Shown here: positions 15,643 through 24,072 of the stretch, piece after piece
Layout: each line of letters opens with the position of its first letter
Numbering within the stretch: position 1 is the stretch's first letter
IMG/VR virus record: IMGVR_UViG_3300031787_010241
Span: 62,001-126,000 of that record
Reading direction: 5' to 3' (one strand)
DNA length: 64,000 nucleotides
From: a virus
Made by a program: the position numbers and the translations under genes
Notes under the pieces: model-generated
Told to the model about the DNA's origin: nothing
The model's input: the letters and a program-made list of their open reading frames with translations, nothing else
Databases searched by the model: none

Positions 15643-15923
15643 ATTTTTACCTTTAATATTGGTTGACTATCAAATTTTTCAATAATTTCATTAACCTCAT
15701 TAATTGTTTGCCATCCCAAAACTTGGTCGTTTTCTCCAAGTTTAATCATATCTCCCACTCTATCAAACACAGCAACTTCGAATGTTTTTTCACCATCCCC
15801 GTATAAACCTTTTCCACCACCAACAACTGATATTTTGTATCCATTACCCAATTCCATTTGGGCTAATTTACCACCCATTCCATTTGGGTGTGGTTTGAAT
15901 TCTAAATCAATAAAGTTCTTCAT
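15639..15923 (-). CDS. Hypothetical protein (94 aa)
   Basis: A beta-rich soluble protein (GYKISVVGGGKGLYGDGEKT, EVAVFDRVGD) with no recognised family. It overlaps the 3' end of the archaemetzincin-like gene by 17 bp and the next gene by 4 bp, so it belongs to that operon. Confidence 0.7.
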   Translation of the reverse strand: MKNFIDLEFKPHPNGMGGKLAQMELGNGYKISVVGGGKGLYGDGEKTFEVAVFDRVGDMIKLGENDQVLGWQTINEVNEIIEKFDSQPILKVKI

Positions 15924-16530
15924 CGGTTTTAATTAATTTTTTACAATTTTCACAAAAATCATTAACATCGTAGTCATCATTATAAATTGCCATAAGACAA
16001 TTCATATTATTACAGTGCTCAAGTCCTAAAGTATGCCCAATCTCATGGAGAATTGTCTTTTTATTATATCTACCAGACTCCAAAATAACTGTATTACTTC
16101 GGTAAGTAGTACCTCCACGTAATTCCATATCACCCGCGACTAAGTTTTCATTGGTGATGTAAATCATTTTTACTCCATCACGTCTGAGTTGGGGAATACA
16201 GTTTGTAATTTCCAAACTATTTCCATTCGAACTGTACATCTCGGGATTGGTTTGTACGGGAGATTCAATAATACAGTCGTATCCATAAAACTCTTCGATA
16301 TTTGATTCAACCTGCTCCAATACTGATTGATTGAAGTCACCGAGCCCCCGAATTATAACTCGCTTAGGTCTTGGTTTTAAAGATTTAGGTTTGGTGACAG
16401 GTATCTCTGATACACTAGTATAAATTTTATCGCGTTCTTCATTATCTAAAAGTGGGAAAGTGTGGTCACCTTTTGATTGACAAGATGAAAGTAAAATTGT
16501 AATAAATAATGTTATTGTTATTGTTTTCAT
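15907..16530 (-). CDS. Archaemetzincin-like zinc protease, predicted lipoprotein
   Basis: 207 aa. The N-terminus (KTITITLFITILLSSCQS) is a lipoprotein signal with an LSSC lipobox. The C-terminal half has HEIGHTLGLEHCNNMNCLM, matching the metzincin HExxHxxGxxH zinc site plus the Cys pattern of archaemetzincins (HCxxxxCxM), then a CENC pair. It should act on the outside of a membrane. Archaemetzincins are usually cytoplasmic, so the lipobox is unusual. A host-type promoter sits 4 nt before the ATG. Confidence 0.85.
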   Translation of the reverse strand: MKTITITLFITILLSSCQSKGDHTFPLLDNEERDKIYTSVSEIPVTKPKSLKPRPKRVIIRGLGDFNQSVLEQVESNIEEFYGYDCIIESPVQTNPEMYSSNGNSLEITNCIPQLRRDGVKMIYITNENLVAGDMELRGGTTYRSNTVILESGRYNKKTILHEIGHTLGLEHCNNMNCLMAIYNDDYDVNDFCENCKKLIKTDEELY

Positions 16531-16534
16531 TTGA

Positions 16535-16565
16535 CAAATATACGGTAGTAATTTGAATTACACAA
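16535..16565 (-). promoter_or_regulatory. Host-type promoter, leaderless archaemetzincin-like gene
   Basis: Minus strand TTG-N20-TATATTTG, then TCAA and the ATG. Confidence 0.75.
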
Positions 16566-16567
16566 AT

Positions 16568-16759
16568 TTATTTATCTGTAGTATCCTCAATCATCCACTT
16601 TTCTAAAATTTCGGGGTTGGTTTTCCACTCTTTCCAGTTGTCAAAATCTAACAATCTTTCAAATGTTTTATTAGGTATTAACTTAAATCCATCGGGGGCA
16701 ATACCCTCAAATTTATAATAATGAGAATTTTTAATTTTGTATTTTATCGGGTCTTCCAT
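16568..16759 (-). CDS. Small hypothetical protein (63 aa)
   Basis: Starts MEDPIKYKIKNSHYYKF (an upstream in-frame ATG at 16771 is possible) and overlaps the 3' end of the RmlB-like gene. Trp-rich and acidic at the end (NWKEWKTNPEILEKWMIED). No family recognised. Confidence 0.6.
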   Translation of the reverse strand: MEDPIKYKIKNSHYYKFEGIAPDGFKLIPNKTFERLLDFDNWKEWKTNPEILEKWMIEDTTDK

Positions 16760-17672
16760 ATAATTTATCAAAATATTCTAAAATATGTAATGTATAAGTC
16801 ACTTGACCAATTTTAACTAAAATATCCTTTAATTTATCAGAGTTTAATGAATATTTTTTATCATGACCTAATCTATCGGGGACCGATTTAATTTTAACCC
16901 CTTTTCCGCCAGTTTTTTCATAGATAATATTGATAATTCTATTGTTTGAGTATTTTATCCCCGAACCAATATTAACCACTTCGTTTTTAATATCAGAAAA
17001 CATTAAAAGAGCGATATATCTTGCGTTATCTTCAGAGTGTATCCATTCTCTTACGTGACTCCCATCACCATAGAGTGGAATTTCTTTTCCTTCTTTAATT
17101 GACTGATATATTTTAGGTAGGAACTTCTCAGGATACTGGTGTTCTCCGAAATTATTACAAGTTCTTGTGATAAGATATGGGAGTCCGAATGTTCTATGGC
17201 AAGCTTGGACTAAAAGGTCGGCTGCCGCTTTTGATGCCGAATAATATGAACTCGCCTTTAATGGGAAAGTCTCATCGGCTTCTACTCCTACACCATAGTC
17301 AAACATATCACCATAAACTTCGTCCGTCGAAATTTGAATGAACTTAATGAGGTTAGGATTTTTCCTTGCAACCTCCAAAAGATTAAATGTTCCCTCTATG
17401 TTTGATTTAATAAAGGGCATTCCGTTAGATATAGAGTTATCTACGTGACTCTCCGCCGCAAAATTCACAAGATAATCATAACTTCCCAGGTCATCGGCAG
17501 TTATATCGCAGATATCTTTCTCAATAAACTCGACTTTATGTTTTATGTTATCTTTATTTGCACAATATGTCATTTTATCAACACAAACAACATCCAATTC
17601 GTAGTGGTCAAGTAAGTAGTTAATAAAACTCGACCCAATAAAACCGGCACCACCTGTTACAATTACTCTCAT
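16731..17672 (-). CDS. rmlB: dTDP-glucose 4,6-dehydratase-like SDR (RmlB family)
   Basis: 313 aa extended SDR. It has the NAD-binding GGAGFIG (7-13), the family signature STDEVYGD supplying the catalytic Thr-Asp-Glu, YSASKAAAD (Tyr/Lys pair), and TRTCNNFGEHQYPEKFLP and YGDGSHVREW typical of RmlB. It would convert dTDP-glucose, or a related NDP-sugar, to the 4-keto-6-deoxy sugar. RmlC-like (24073) and RmlD-like (53281) enzymes are also present; no RmlA is in the window. It is the gene after 17674 in a minus-strand run with 1-nt spacing. Confidence 0.88.
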   Translation of the reverse strand: MRVIVTGGAGFIGSSFINYLLDHYELDVVCVDKMTYCANKDNIKHKVEFIEKDICDITADDLGSYDYLVNFAAESHVDNSISNGMPFIKSNIEGTFNLLEVARKNPNLIKFIQISTDEVYGDMFDYGVGVEADETFPLKASSYYSASKAAADLLVQACHRTFGLPYLITRTCNNFGEHQYPEKFLPKIYQSIKEGKEIPLYGDGSHVREWIHSEDNARYIALLMFSDIKNEVVNIGSGIKYSNNRIINIIYEKTGGKGVKIKSVPDRLGHDKKYSLNSDKLKDILVKIGQVTYTLHILEYFDKLYGRPDKIQN

Positions 17673-17673
17673 A

Positions 17674-18054
17674 TCATCTATAAATTATACCGTAAATAAT
17701 ACAAACATCATCATATTCAATCATTAGAACATTACCATTCCTATAATATAAATAAACTTTACATCTCTTCATTTCCTCATCAACCGCATACCAATATGAA
17801 CCATTACCGTCATCAGTTTTATATTCGGGATTCAAGGTTTGATAGAACTGAATTTCTTCAGTATATACTATAACATCACTACCTTCTAACTTAATTAGAA
17901 GTTTGTCAGATACCGGTTTTGTTTCACCCCAAGCAAATTTAGAATACTCGTTGTCTCTAATACCAATTGTAAGATTAACCGCGGCGGCCCATGTTTGGGC
18001 AAATGTTAGTGATGTGAGTAAACATAAAACTAACGTAATTAGTGTTTTTTTCAT
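17674..18054 (-). CDS. Secreted hypothetical protein (126 aa)
   Basis: Signal peptide KKTLITLVLCLLTSLTFAQ with a cut expected after FAQ. The mature part is beta-rich with Tyr-rich strands (GSYWYAVDEEMKRCKVYLYY) and no recognised domain. One of many exported small proteins in this genome. Confidence 0.7.
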   Translation of the reverse strand: MKKTLITLVLCLLTSLTFAQTWAAAVNLTIGIRDNEYSKFAWGETKPVSDKLLIKLEGSDVIVYTEEIQFYQTLNPEYKTDDGNGSYWYAVDEEMKRCKVYLYYRNGNVLMIEYDDVCIIYGIIYR

Positions 18055-18055
18055 T

Positions 18056-18658
18056 TTAATTTTTATAATTTTTCAAATATCTTTCTTTTCTTGCCGAGTT
18101 TTTGTTTTTTCTCTTAAATGTATCGAGCTGTGAATCACAGTTGGGGCAAACCAATCTTAAATTATCTCTCATATTGTTCGACGCATTTCCATCAATGTGG
18201 TCTAAAACAAAAACTAACTTCTTTTCATTCCATTTATCCTCCAAATCACAAATCGCACATTTGTGGTTTTGGTCTTCGAGAAAATATGGTTTTAAATAAC
18301 TAATATTCCTATCATAACAATAATCTTTTTGATTATTTAAATAGTTTTCGTAATTAAACTTTGTTCTGTCTTTTACCGAACATTCAAAAGAACAATATTT
18401 CTGCTCTTTAGGGGCATTTTCAGATATATTATTACTACAATACTTACAATTTTTTTGTTCATTTATCCCTTTATTATGGGGGACAAAATCTTCAGGGAAA
18501 ACCTTTCTTTTTTCTAAAGTTAATCCCATTTTTTTAGATATTTTTTTTATGTAAGTATCACTTACATTGTACATCCTACCAATTTCTCTGTAGGATTTTT
18601 TTTCTTCGAAGATTAATTTATATAAATCTTCTTTTTTAAATTTTTGTTCGGTTTCCAT
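18056..18658 (-). CDS. HNH endonuclease with HTH and zinc-ribbon modules
   Basis: 200 aa. Residues about 12-50 form a homeodomain-like HTH (KKSYREIGRMYNVSDTYIKK). A CxxC...C zinc-ribbon follows (CKYCSNN, KYCSFEC). The C-terminus is an HNH domain: CAICDLEDKW, LDHIDGNASNN, RLVCPNCDS. Such combinations are common among phage free-standing homing-type nucleases. An ATATTTAT motif sits 5 nt before the ATG. Confidence 0.87.
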   Translation of the reverse strand: METEQKFKKEDLYKLIFEEKKSYREIGRMYNVSDTYIKKISKKMGLTLEKRKVFPEDFVPHNKGINEQKNCKYCSNNISENAPKEQKYCSFECSVKDRTKFNYENYLNNQKDYCYDRNISYLKPYFLEDQNHKCAICDLEDKWNEKKLVFVLDHIDGNASNNMRDNLRLVCPNCDSQLDTFKRKNKNSARKERYLKNYKN

Positions 18659-18663
18659 ATTTA

Positions 18664-18671
18664 ATAAATAT
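18664..18671 (-). promoter_or_regulatory. Late-type motif ATATTTAT before HNH gene
   Basis: ATATTTAT-TAAAT-ATG on the minus strand. Confidence 0.5.
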
Positions 18672-18703
18672 CACAACTCGAACCAATAGTCAAAAAAAAT
18701 TAG

Positions 18704-18775
18704 TACCCCCGTCTGGATTCGAACCAGAAAAATTTCATTAGAAGTGAAATAGTATATCCCTTTACTTACAGGGGC
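18704..18775 (-). tRNA. tRNA-Arg (UCU)
   Basis: Acceptor GCCCCTG/CGGGGGT with two G-U pairs, D-arm AGT/ACT, anticodon arm TTTCA-CTTCTAA-TGAAA (anticodon TCT, reads AGA), T-arm CTGG-TTCGAAT-CCAG. AGA is a preferred Arg codon in AT-rich phage genes. Confidence 0.9.
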
Positions 18776-18796
18776 AAATGTTGTTGTTCCTGAGTA

Positions 18797-18826
18797 CAAA
18801 TATACGAACATATTTCAAATAACCAA
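18797..18826 (-). promoter_or_regulatory. Host-type promoter of tRNA-Arg
   Basis: Minus strand TTG-N19-TATATTTG, 21 nt before the tRNA. Confidence 0.78.
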
Positions 18827-18885
18827 ATAAATTATTTTTTTACAAGTTATTTTTTATCCGACATAAATTTTGTATATTTGGATAG

Positions 18886-19377
18886 ATGGAGAAAGTTTTA
18901 GTTTTAAACTCAGATTTTACCCCCATTAATGTGACATCCGTTTATAAGGGGTTCAATTTGGTTAATAAAGGTAAGGCGGAGATATTAAAATCTCACGAAA
19001 AGCCAATACTTGCTGGTTTACAAACATTTGTTAGACCTCTCATAATACGCTTATTCAATTACGTAAAATTCAGATACCACAAATTAAAAATTAATCGTCA
19101 CCGGCTTTTCAGACGAGATGATTACCAATGTGTTTATTGTGGAAGTAAAAGGAATTTAACCGTGGACCATGTTGTCCCCAAATCTAGAGGTGGTGGAAAT
19201 GGTTGGACCAATTTGGTAACGTGTTGTTCAAGTTGTAATAGATTTAAAGACAATCGAACTCCTGATGAAGCCGGCATGAAACTGTTAAAAAAACCGTATG
19301 AACCCACAATATTTTCAGATGTTGTAAATCCTCAGGTTGAGTTCATTTGGGAAGAGTTCAGAAAGAGTTTCATATAA
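18886..19377 (+). CDS. HNH endonuclease family protein (163 aa)
   Basis: N-terminal half EKVLVLNSDFTPINVTSVYK is the conserved start of a Bacteroidota/phage HNH family. The C-terminal half has the HNH core: CVYCGSKRNLTVDHVVP, GGGNGWTNLVTCCSSCN. TATATTTG lies 5 nt before the ATG, although the matching TTG upstream is weak. A terminator follows. Confidence 0.88.
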   Translation: MEKVLVLNSDFTPINVTSVYKGFNLVNKGKAEILKSHEKPILAGLQTFVRPLIIRLFNYVKFRYHKLKINRHRLFRRDDYQCVYCGSKRNLTVDHVVPKSRGGGNGWTNLVTCCSSCNRFKDNRTPDEAGMKLLKKPYEPTIFSDVVNPQVEFIWEEFRKSFI

Positions 19378-19384
19378 AAAACAA

Positions 19385-19406
19385 AAAGATGTCTCTCGAC
19401 ATCTTT
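19385..19406 (+). terminator. Hairpin after the HNH gene
   Basis: AAAGATGTC-TCTC-GACATCTTT with a short T tract. Confidence 0.65.
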
Positions 19407-19475
19407 CTGTTAGATTTGGAATACCCCCTTTCTTTAATTGGTTTATCCCATTCGGAGTCTACTCCGAGAGGTTTC

Positions 19476-21266
19476 TTAACTTAATCCAATTTTTGATAAA
19501 ATACCTGAATCTTCTTTAGCCCCTACCGCATTATCCGTAATGCTAGCAGCGGCATCTTTCATTTTACCCGATATTGAACTAATTAAAGGACATATCACTG
19601 AACCCAATGCCGATTCAATCTTTTGACCTAATTCAGTATCACTTAACACCTCAACTACGGTATTTCTTAATATATCCGCAAGTGGGCTATCACTAGCATA
19701 TTTTTGTTGTAATTGTCTAACCGTGCCTTCAGCCATTGCCTTTGAAATCACTTTAGTTGCAAAATTACAATCACTAAATAATTTTGGTATATCCATGATA
19801 TCAACATCGCCTAGTCCTGTAACTAAAACGCTACCTAACCAGCTATCAGGATTTAATCCTACTTTTTCTAATAACCAAGCAATTCCTCTTTCCTTGAATG
19901 TGTCAAATATTGAATCTATTCCTTTTGGAAATAATCCAGAAAGAACTTCCCAAAACCCTTCGTTAATTACTTGTTTGTCAAAACCTTGAGAACTAAGGTA
20001 GACCATTTCATTGATTAATTCATCACTTAACTTAATTCTATCTTTTTTACCTTTAATTGTTCTACCTTCACCAATAATTTTAAATCTATTTTTAACGATT
20101 TTACTTTCTTCAGTTAAAACTTTTTTCTTGTTTTGTTGGATTGAGATTAGATTTTCACGTATAATATTTTTTAATTCTTTTTCAATTCCTTCATTACTTG
20201 CAGTTCTTTGGGATGTTCTCCAACTGTCGTACATAGATTTTATACCATACATTCCTTTATCTCTAGTTAATTGTCTAACTTGGTCATCGGTGCTTACCCC
20301 AAATACTCCTGCGTCGTAACCTCTTGCAACAGTAAATCCATCAATACCTTGTTGAGCTATACAGGCCATTACGATATTTTTTGCCTCCTCAATAGCATAT
20401 TCGTCAGTGAGTGGTGTGAATTTTCTTGGTTTTTTTGTTGCCGATGGTGAATTATAATAAAGGTTTTCAATATTTGTCTTACATTCTAATGCGGTATATC
20501 TTGGAGCATTTTTGTATGATTTAATCTCTTTTTTTACATCTTCTTTCTTCTTAGGCCCCAAATCAGTCACATTTAATCTATATATTCTTGTAGTTAAATC
20601 AGTAATACCTATTTCAGTAATATCATATTGGGTAAGCACATCAGCTAAAGTCTTAGGGTTGCTTTTCGCATACTCATAGTCAGGTGTTCCATAAGCCGGG
20701 GCTTCTCTAGTATATCCCTTCTCAGTCAATACTTCATCTAGCTTTGTAATTTGGTCTGGCCTCATGTTTGTAAGAGCGGTTTGCTTGTAAAGAGTAACAC
20801 CAGGGATTGATGTAGTATCCGATTTCCAACCTGTCATATCTTCAGGTTTTGTGGTAGTTATACCTTTATCTTTTGACTGGATGACCTTAAGCTTAATGCC
20901 TTGGTCCGGAGTTAAATTTGTAGTGTCTTGAGCCACACCGGCGGTTTGAGCGATTTCTGTACAATCCCAAAGTTTCTTGTTTCCTGTTGTTGCGTTAACT
21001 ACTGTTTTGTCAGCTAAAAAATAAATGTTTTCATTTACCCCCTCAGTTTTAGTAAATTTTATTTTAAATCCTTTGATTGCGAATCTACCATCTTTCAATT
21101 TTACAGGTTGGGTATGGTCAGTATCTAATTTGAACCATCCGTATTTTCCTGAAATATTAGTATTAGGGTCAATTTTGAAGCAAGCATTCAACGAATTTTT
21201 CAAAAATCCCTCATCTGATTGCGTTTGGGCCGCCCCTGCCGCTTGTTCTTTAATATTTTTTTTCAT
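19476..21266 (-). CDS. Large virion-type protein (596 aa)
   Basis: No known domain. The N-terminal half is beta-rich (GKYGWFKLDTDHTQPVKLKD). The middle contains a helical segment IEKELKNIIRENLISIQQ followed by KKVLTEESKIVKNRF, resembling the N-terminal motif of cargo proteins. The C-terminal 150 residues are hydrophobic/amphipathic helices (WEVLSGLFPKGIDSIFDTF). It lies 12 nt after the peptidoglycan-binding protein gene and probably shares its transcript, pointing to a joint role in the virion or DNA entry. Confidence 0.75.
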   Translation of the reverse strand: MKKNIKEQAAGAAQTQSDEGFLKNSLNACFKIDPNTNISGKYGWFKLDTDHTQPVKLKDGRFAIKGFKIKFTKTEGVNENIYFLADKTVVNATTGNKKLWDCTEIAQTAGVAQDTTNLTPDQGIKLKVIQSKDKGITTTKPEDMTGWKSDTTSIPGVTLYKQTALTNMRPDQITKLDEVLTEKGYTREAPAYGTPDYEYAKSNPKTLADVLTQYDITEIGITDLTTRIYRLNVTDLGPKKKEDVKKEIKSYKNAPRYTALECKTNIENLYYNSPSATKKPRKFTPLTDEYAIEEAKNIVMACIAQQGIDGFTVARGYDAGVFGVSTDDQVRQLTRDKGMYGIKSMYDSWRTSQRTASNEGIEKELKNIIRENLISIQQNKKKVLTEESKIVKNRFKIIGEGRTIKGKKDRIKLSDELINEMVYLSSQGFDKQVINEGFWEVLSGLFPKGIDSIFDTFKERGIAWLLEKVGLNPDSWLGSVLVTGLGDVDIMDIPKLFSDCNFATKVISKAMAEGTVRQLQQKYASDSPLADILRNTVVEVLSDTELGQKIESALGSVICPLISSISGKMKDAAASITDNAVGAKEDSGILSKIGLS

Positions 21267-21278
21267 TTTTTTTTGATT

Positions 21279-22187
21279 TTAAGGTGCTATATTATTATCG
21301 GCAACATCACGTCCTGTGTCAACCGACATATCAATTGCGTCTTTTTTAGGTTCTGGAGACGCTTGTACTTTACAAATCTTATCAACATCAGCATCTGTAA
21401 ATCCACCGGTAAAACCTTTAGCGGTGAGAGCTTTTTGAGTTTTAGGTCCAAATTTACCGTCGGCAACTAAACCTAAACAACCCTGAACTTTTTTAATTGC
21501 TTCTGATTTACATCCTTGAGTGTATGTACCAGTACATGCTTTATATGAACCTCCAGTATATACGGTTTTTTTACCATCTTCGGTTTTTTTACCATCTTCG
21601 GTTTTTTTACCATCAGTCGTTTCAGGATTTGCTTGGACTTTGTTTAATTCTTCTTCCGCATCAGCAACTTGCGGGGCTATTGCCGACCAAACATACTTTC
21701 TAAAATCTTCCCCATCAATATCACTATCCAAATCATCATATAAATCACCATAGGTATTATTATAGTACTGGTACATAGCACAAATGTCAGCTACGGTTGT
21801 CATTTCAGAAAAGGCCGATTTTATATCGTTAAGTGTTGTTCCCACCCCCTCAATTGCATTATATATTTTATCTGCGGCGGCCCTGTGCTCACTTTTACCC
21901 AAAGTGGGTTTTAAATTTTTAGTATTTGAATTACATCCTTGAAAAAACGCTTGAGTTTTTGCAAAAGCATCTCCTCCACCAGAAGTGTTGTAAATCCAAG
22001 CACCTATTGAGCTAGCCGCGGCAATCCCATACGTGGTAAGCCAAGGTATCGTAAGAAAGGCGGCAGGAATTATTTCGGTAATTAATTGATTACTGTTAAT
22101 ATTTTCAGTTAAAGTCTTACGACTATCGTATTTCATCATGAGTAGAGCTCTTTTTAACTCTTCCTCAGCAATTTGTCTTTTGTTCAT
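21279..22187 (-). CDS. Peptidoglycan-binding virion protein with N-terminal targeting-like motif
   Basis: 302 aa. Starts MNKRQIAEEELKRALLMMKY, then LTEN: an amphipathic N-terminus like other proposed cargo proteins. A hydrophobic segment (residues about 38-60, IIPAAFLTIPWLTTYG) may be a TM. A six-residue repeat, EDGKKT x3, separates the body from a peptidoglycan-binding domain (AIKKVQGCLGLVADGKFGPK). ATATTTAT precedes the gene. Likely a wall-binding virion component. Confidence 0.8.
   Translation of the reverse strand: MNKRQIAEEELKRALLMMKYDSRKTLTENINSNQLITEIIPAAFLTIPWLTTYGIAAASSIGAWIYNTSGGGDAFAKTQAFFQGCNSNTKNLKPTLGKSEHRAAADKIYNAIEGVGTTLNDIKSAFSEMTTVADICAMYQYYNNTYGDLYDDLDSDIDGEDFRKYVWSAIAPQVADAEEELNKVQANPETTDGKKTEDGKKTEDGKKTVYTGGSYKACTGTYTQGCKSEAIKKVQGCLGLVADGKFGPKTQKALTAKGFTGGFTDADVDKICKVQASPEPKKDAIDMSVDTGRDVADNNIAP
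21564..21618 (-). repeat. 18-bp tandem repeat (x3) encoding EDGKKT
   Basis: Three near-identical copies of TTTTTTTACCATCTTCGG on the plus strand within the peptidoglycan-binding protein gene; the unit is in frame. Confidence 0.85.
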
Positions 22188-22218
22188 TTTAAAATGGTTT
22201 TTTAATAAATATATCTTT

Positions 22219-22479
22219 CTATAATAAAGTGTTTGCTTTACCTCTATTTATTTTGACGATTTCGGACCATTTGGTAAGACCTATTTGATTAGCCGGACCC
22301 GTTCTGGCAACACCTGATTCCCACTTTGTTACCGTGGGGTATACGGGTTTAGCTCCACCTCCGGATGATGCCCCACCACTACTTGCCGGCGCCGCGTCTT
22401 GTTCCCCAAATTCTTCTTTTGAGGTGTCAGTACTGTACTTATTAAATACTAAAATTAAATCATCAATATTCATTGACAT
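22219..22479 (-). CDS. Small hypothetical virion-type protein (86 aa)
   Basis: Start chosen at MSMNIDDLILVFNKYSTD because ATATTTAT lies 4 nt upstream (ATATTTAT-CATT-ATG). A Gly/Ser/Ala-rich linker and a C-terminal KWSEIVKINRGKANTLL follow. No family recognised. Confidence 0.65.
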   Translation of the reverse strand: MSMNIDDLILVFNKYSTDTSKEEFGEQDAAPASSGGASSGGGAKPVYPTVTKWESGVARTGPANQIGLTKWSEIVKINRGKANTLL

Positions 22480-22483
22480 AATG

Positions 22484-22491
22484 ATAAATAT
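22484..22491 (-). promoter_or_regulatory. Late-type motif ATATTTAT
   Basis: Minus strand, 4 nt before the ATG of the 86-aa gene. Confidence 0.5.
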
Positions 22492-22492
22492 T

Positions 22493-22522
22493 TTGTAGTA
22501 TAGAAAATTTAATTTATATTTG
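22493..22522 (+). promoter_or_regulatory. Host-type promoter of lipoprotein gene 22529
   Basis: TTG-N19-TATATTTG, 6 nt before the ATG at 22529. It abuts the divergent late-type motif at 22484-22491. Confidence 0.75.
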
Positions 22523-22528
22523 CCCATT

Positions 22529-23035
22529 ATGAAGAACACACTGATTTTATTTTTTGTCGTATGTCTAACTTCTTGTTATAGATACGCAGAACAAACCACT
22601 CCAACTCTATCAGGTGAGTATGTTATTGATAAAATTACGGTTTTGAATAATGAAAGTTTTGGGTCACCTAACGATAGTATCTATTTACCAGGTGATATAT
22701 ACTCTGATACGTTGTCTGATTTCCCTACCGATTTTATTGAAGTCGGTTCTTCTCGTTGGCACTTTGACTATAGTGCCGTTTGTTTTAGTCCTACTCCCAC
22801 TCCATGGGGTGAGTATGAATGGTCTGAAAAATATTTCTACGATTTGATTCCGTCTTGGTCCATACATGACCCTGGTTATGTTGAATTTAATATACCAGGT
22901 CGTAGAGTTTTATTCAAAATTATAGACGATGGTCTTGAAAGCTTGACCTTGAGAACAACAGGTCAATGGTATTATGATGAAACGGAATTATCCCAAAAAT
23001 CGATAACCTTACAGATGACAAGAATTGGTCCTTAA
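22529..23035 (+). CDS. Predicted lipoprotein (168 aa)
   Basis: KNTLILFFVVCLTSCYRYAE is a type II signal with an LTSC lipobox. The mature part is beta-rich with many aromatic and Pro residues. Start at 22529 rather than 22520 is chosen from the promoter position and signal-peptide fit. Its 3' end overlaps the convergent gene by 4 bp. Confidence 0.75.
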   Translation: MKNTLILFFVVCLTSCYRYAEQTTPTLSGEYVIDKITVLNNESFGSPNDSIYLPGDIYSDTLSDFPTDFIEVGSSRWHFDYSAVCFSPTPTPWGEYEWSEKYFYDLIPSWSIHDPGYVEFNIPGRRVLFKIIDDGLESLTLRTTGQWYYDETELSQKSITLQMTRIGP

Positions 23036-23373
23036 AACAATTCTGCGTTTGGTAAATTTCTTGAATTAACTAAATAATATTCAGTCAAAAAAGAAACCAC
23101 TTCTCCTTCGTCGATTGATTCTTCAAGATATTCATCTTCGTCATCGAAATCATCGAAGTCGGCATATTCTTCATCTTCCTCAAATAAGTCGCTGAATTTA
23201 ATTGAATCGTTATCTAAAAAAGAATAACCAAATTTCTTTATTTCATCTAAACCAATTTGGTCTGTTCTGATTTCATCATCGCTATCCTCAATTAATCTGA
23301 ATGTAACATCCAAAGTTTGAGTCGTTTCGTTCACACTATATGAAACTAATTCTTTGATTTCCATAATATCCAT
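23032..23373 (-). CDS. Acidic hypothetical protein (113 aa)
   Basis: Very acidic, with a stretch LFEEDEEYADFDDFDDEDEY. The first half is beta-rich (VNETTQTLDVTFRLIEDSDD). No family recognised; acidic small proteins are frequent among phage head-assembly and DNA-mimic proteins. Confidence 0.7.
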   Translation of the reverse strand: MDIMEIKELVSYSVNETTQTLDVTFRLIEDSDDEIRTDQIGLDEIKKFGYSFLDNDSIKFSDLFEEDEEYADFDDFDDEDEYLEESIDEGEVVSFLTEYYLVNSRNLPNAELF

Positions 23374-23413
23374 CTTTTCTTAACAAATATTAAAAAAAAA
23401 ATTAAAATACAGA

Positions 23414-24013
23414 TTATCTGCCAATTATTCTTTTAAACATGTCCAATGTTTTATTAACTTGTTCTTCAAGTGGTTCCAATTGGTCCATGTCAATATCATC
23501 TGATTTTGACAAATCAATCTTGTCAAATTTTGGCTCATCCCATTCTGATTCCATATCCTCGTCATCAAAGAAACGACCTCTCATTGTATCCATATCCTCA
23601 TCGTCATCATCAACAAATATTTCCATTTCACCTTCAGGGCCTACCAACATTTCTGTTTCATCATCTTCAAATGTCCCGTGGTCCATATCTGTTGGTCCAT
23701 CACCAATCATATCTTCATGTTCTTCCATATTAACGGCCATGCTATCAGGACCACCAAAATCAAAAGACACTTCTGGAGCGGTTTCGGCATCTACACTATA
23801 ATACATCTCATTGATATTCATATTTGTGTATGATTTAACATCACCTCTATTATTCACAGTTATACCACCTTTGTCGTTAGCCAAATCTTGTACATATAAT
23901 GGTTGTTGGTTATTTTGGCCGTATTGGGTGGCGTATCCATCATATACTGTTTTATGTTGGTCAAGAATATTATTCTTTTCTGCTTGGGTCATCTTGAAAA
24001 AATATGAATTCAT
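23414..24013 (-). CDS. Acidic virion/scaffold-type protein with MTQAEKNNILDQHK start
   Basis: 199 aa. After MNSYFFK the sequence MTQAEKNNILDQHKTVYDGY resembles the N-terminal motif of other proposed cargo proteins (compare MRKLLITEEEKSHIKKLHN at 42286). The rest is extremely acidic (IFVDDDDEDMDTMRG). ATATTTATTATAAA precedes the gene. Probably a head-interior protein. Confidence 0.75.
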   Translation of the reverse strand: MNSYFFKMTQAEKNNILDQHKTVYDGYATQYGQNNQQPLYVQDLANDKGGITVNNRGDVKSYTNMNINEMYYSVDAETAPEVSFDFGGPDSMAVNMEEHEDMIGDGPTDMDHGTFEDDETEMLVGPEGEMEIFVDDDDEDMDTMRGRFFDDEDMESEWDEPKFDKIDLSKSDDIDMDQLEPLEEQVNKTLDMFKRIIGR

Positions 24014-24037
24014 AGTTTTGTTTTTATAATAAATATA

Positions 24038-24068
24038 TTGATTGATGTTAAATTGTTTTTTATATTTC
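24038..24068 (+). promoter_or_regulatory. Host-type promoter of the RmlC-like gene
   Basis: TTG-N20-TATATTTC, 4 nt before the ATG; the last base deviates from TAnnTTTG. Confidence 0.6.
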
Positions 24069-24072
24069 TGTC

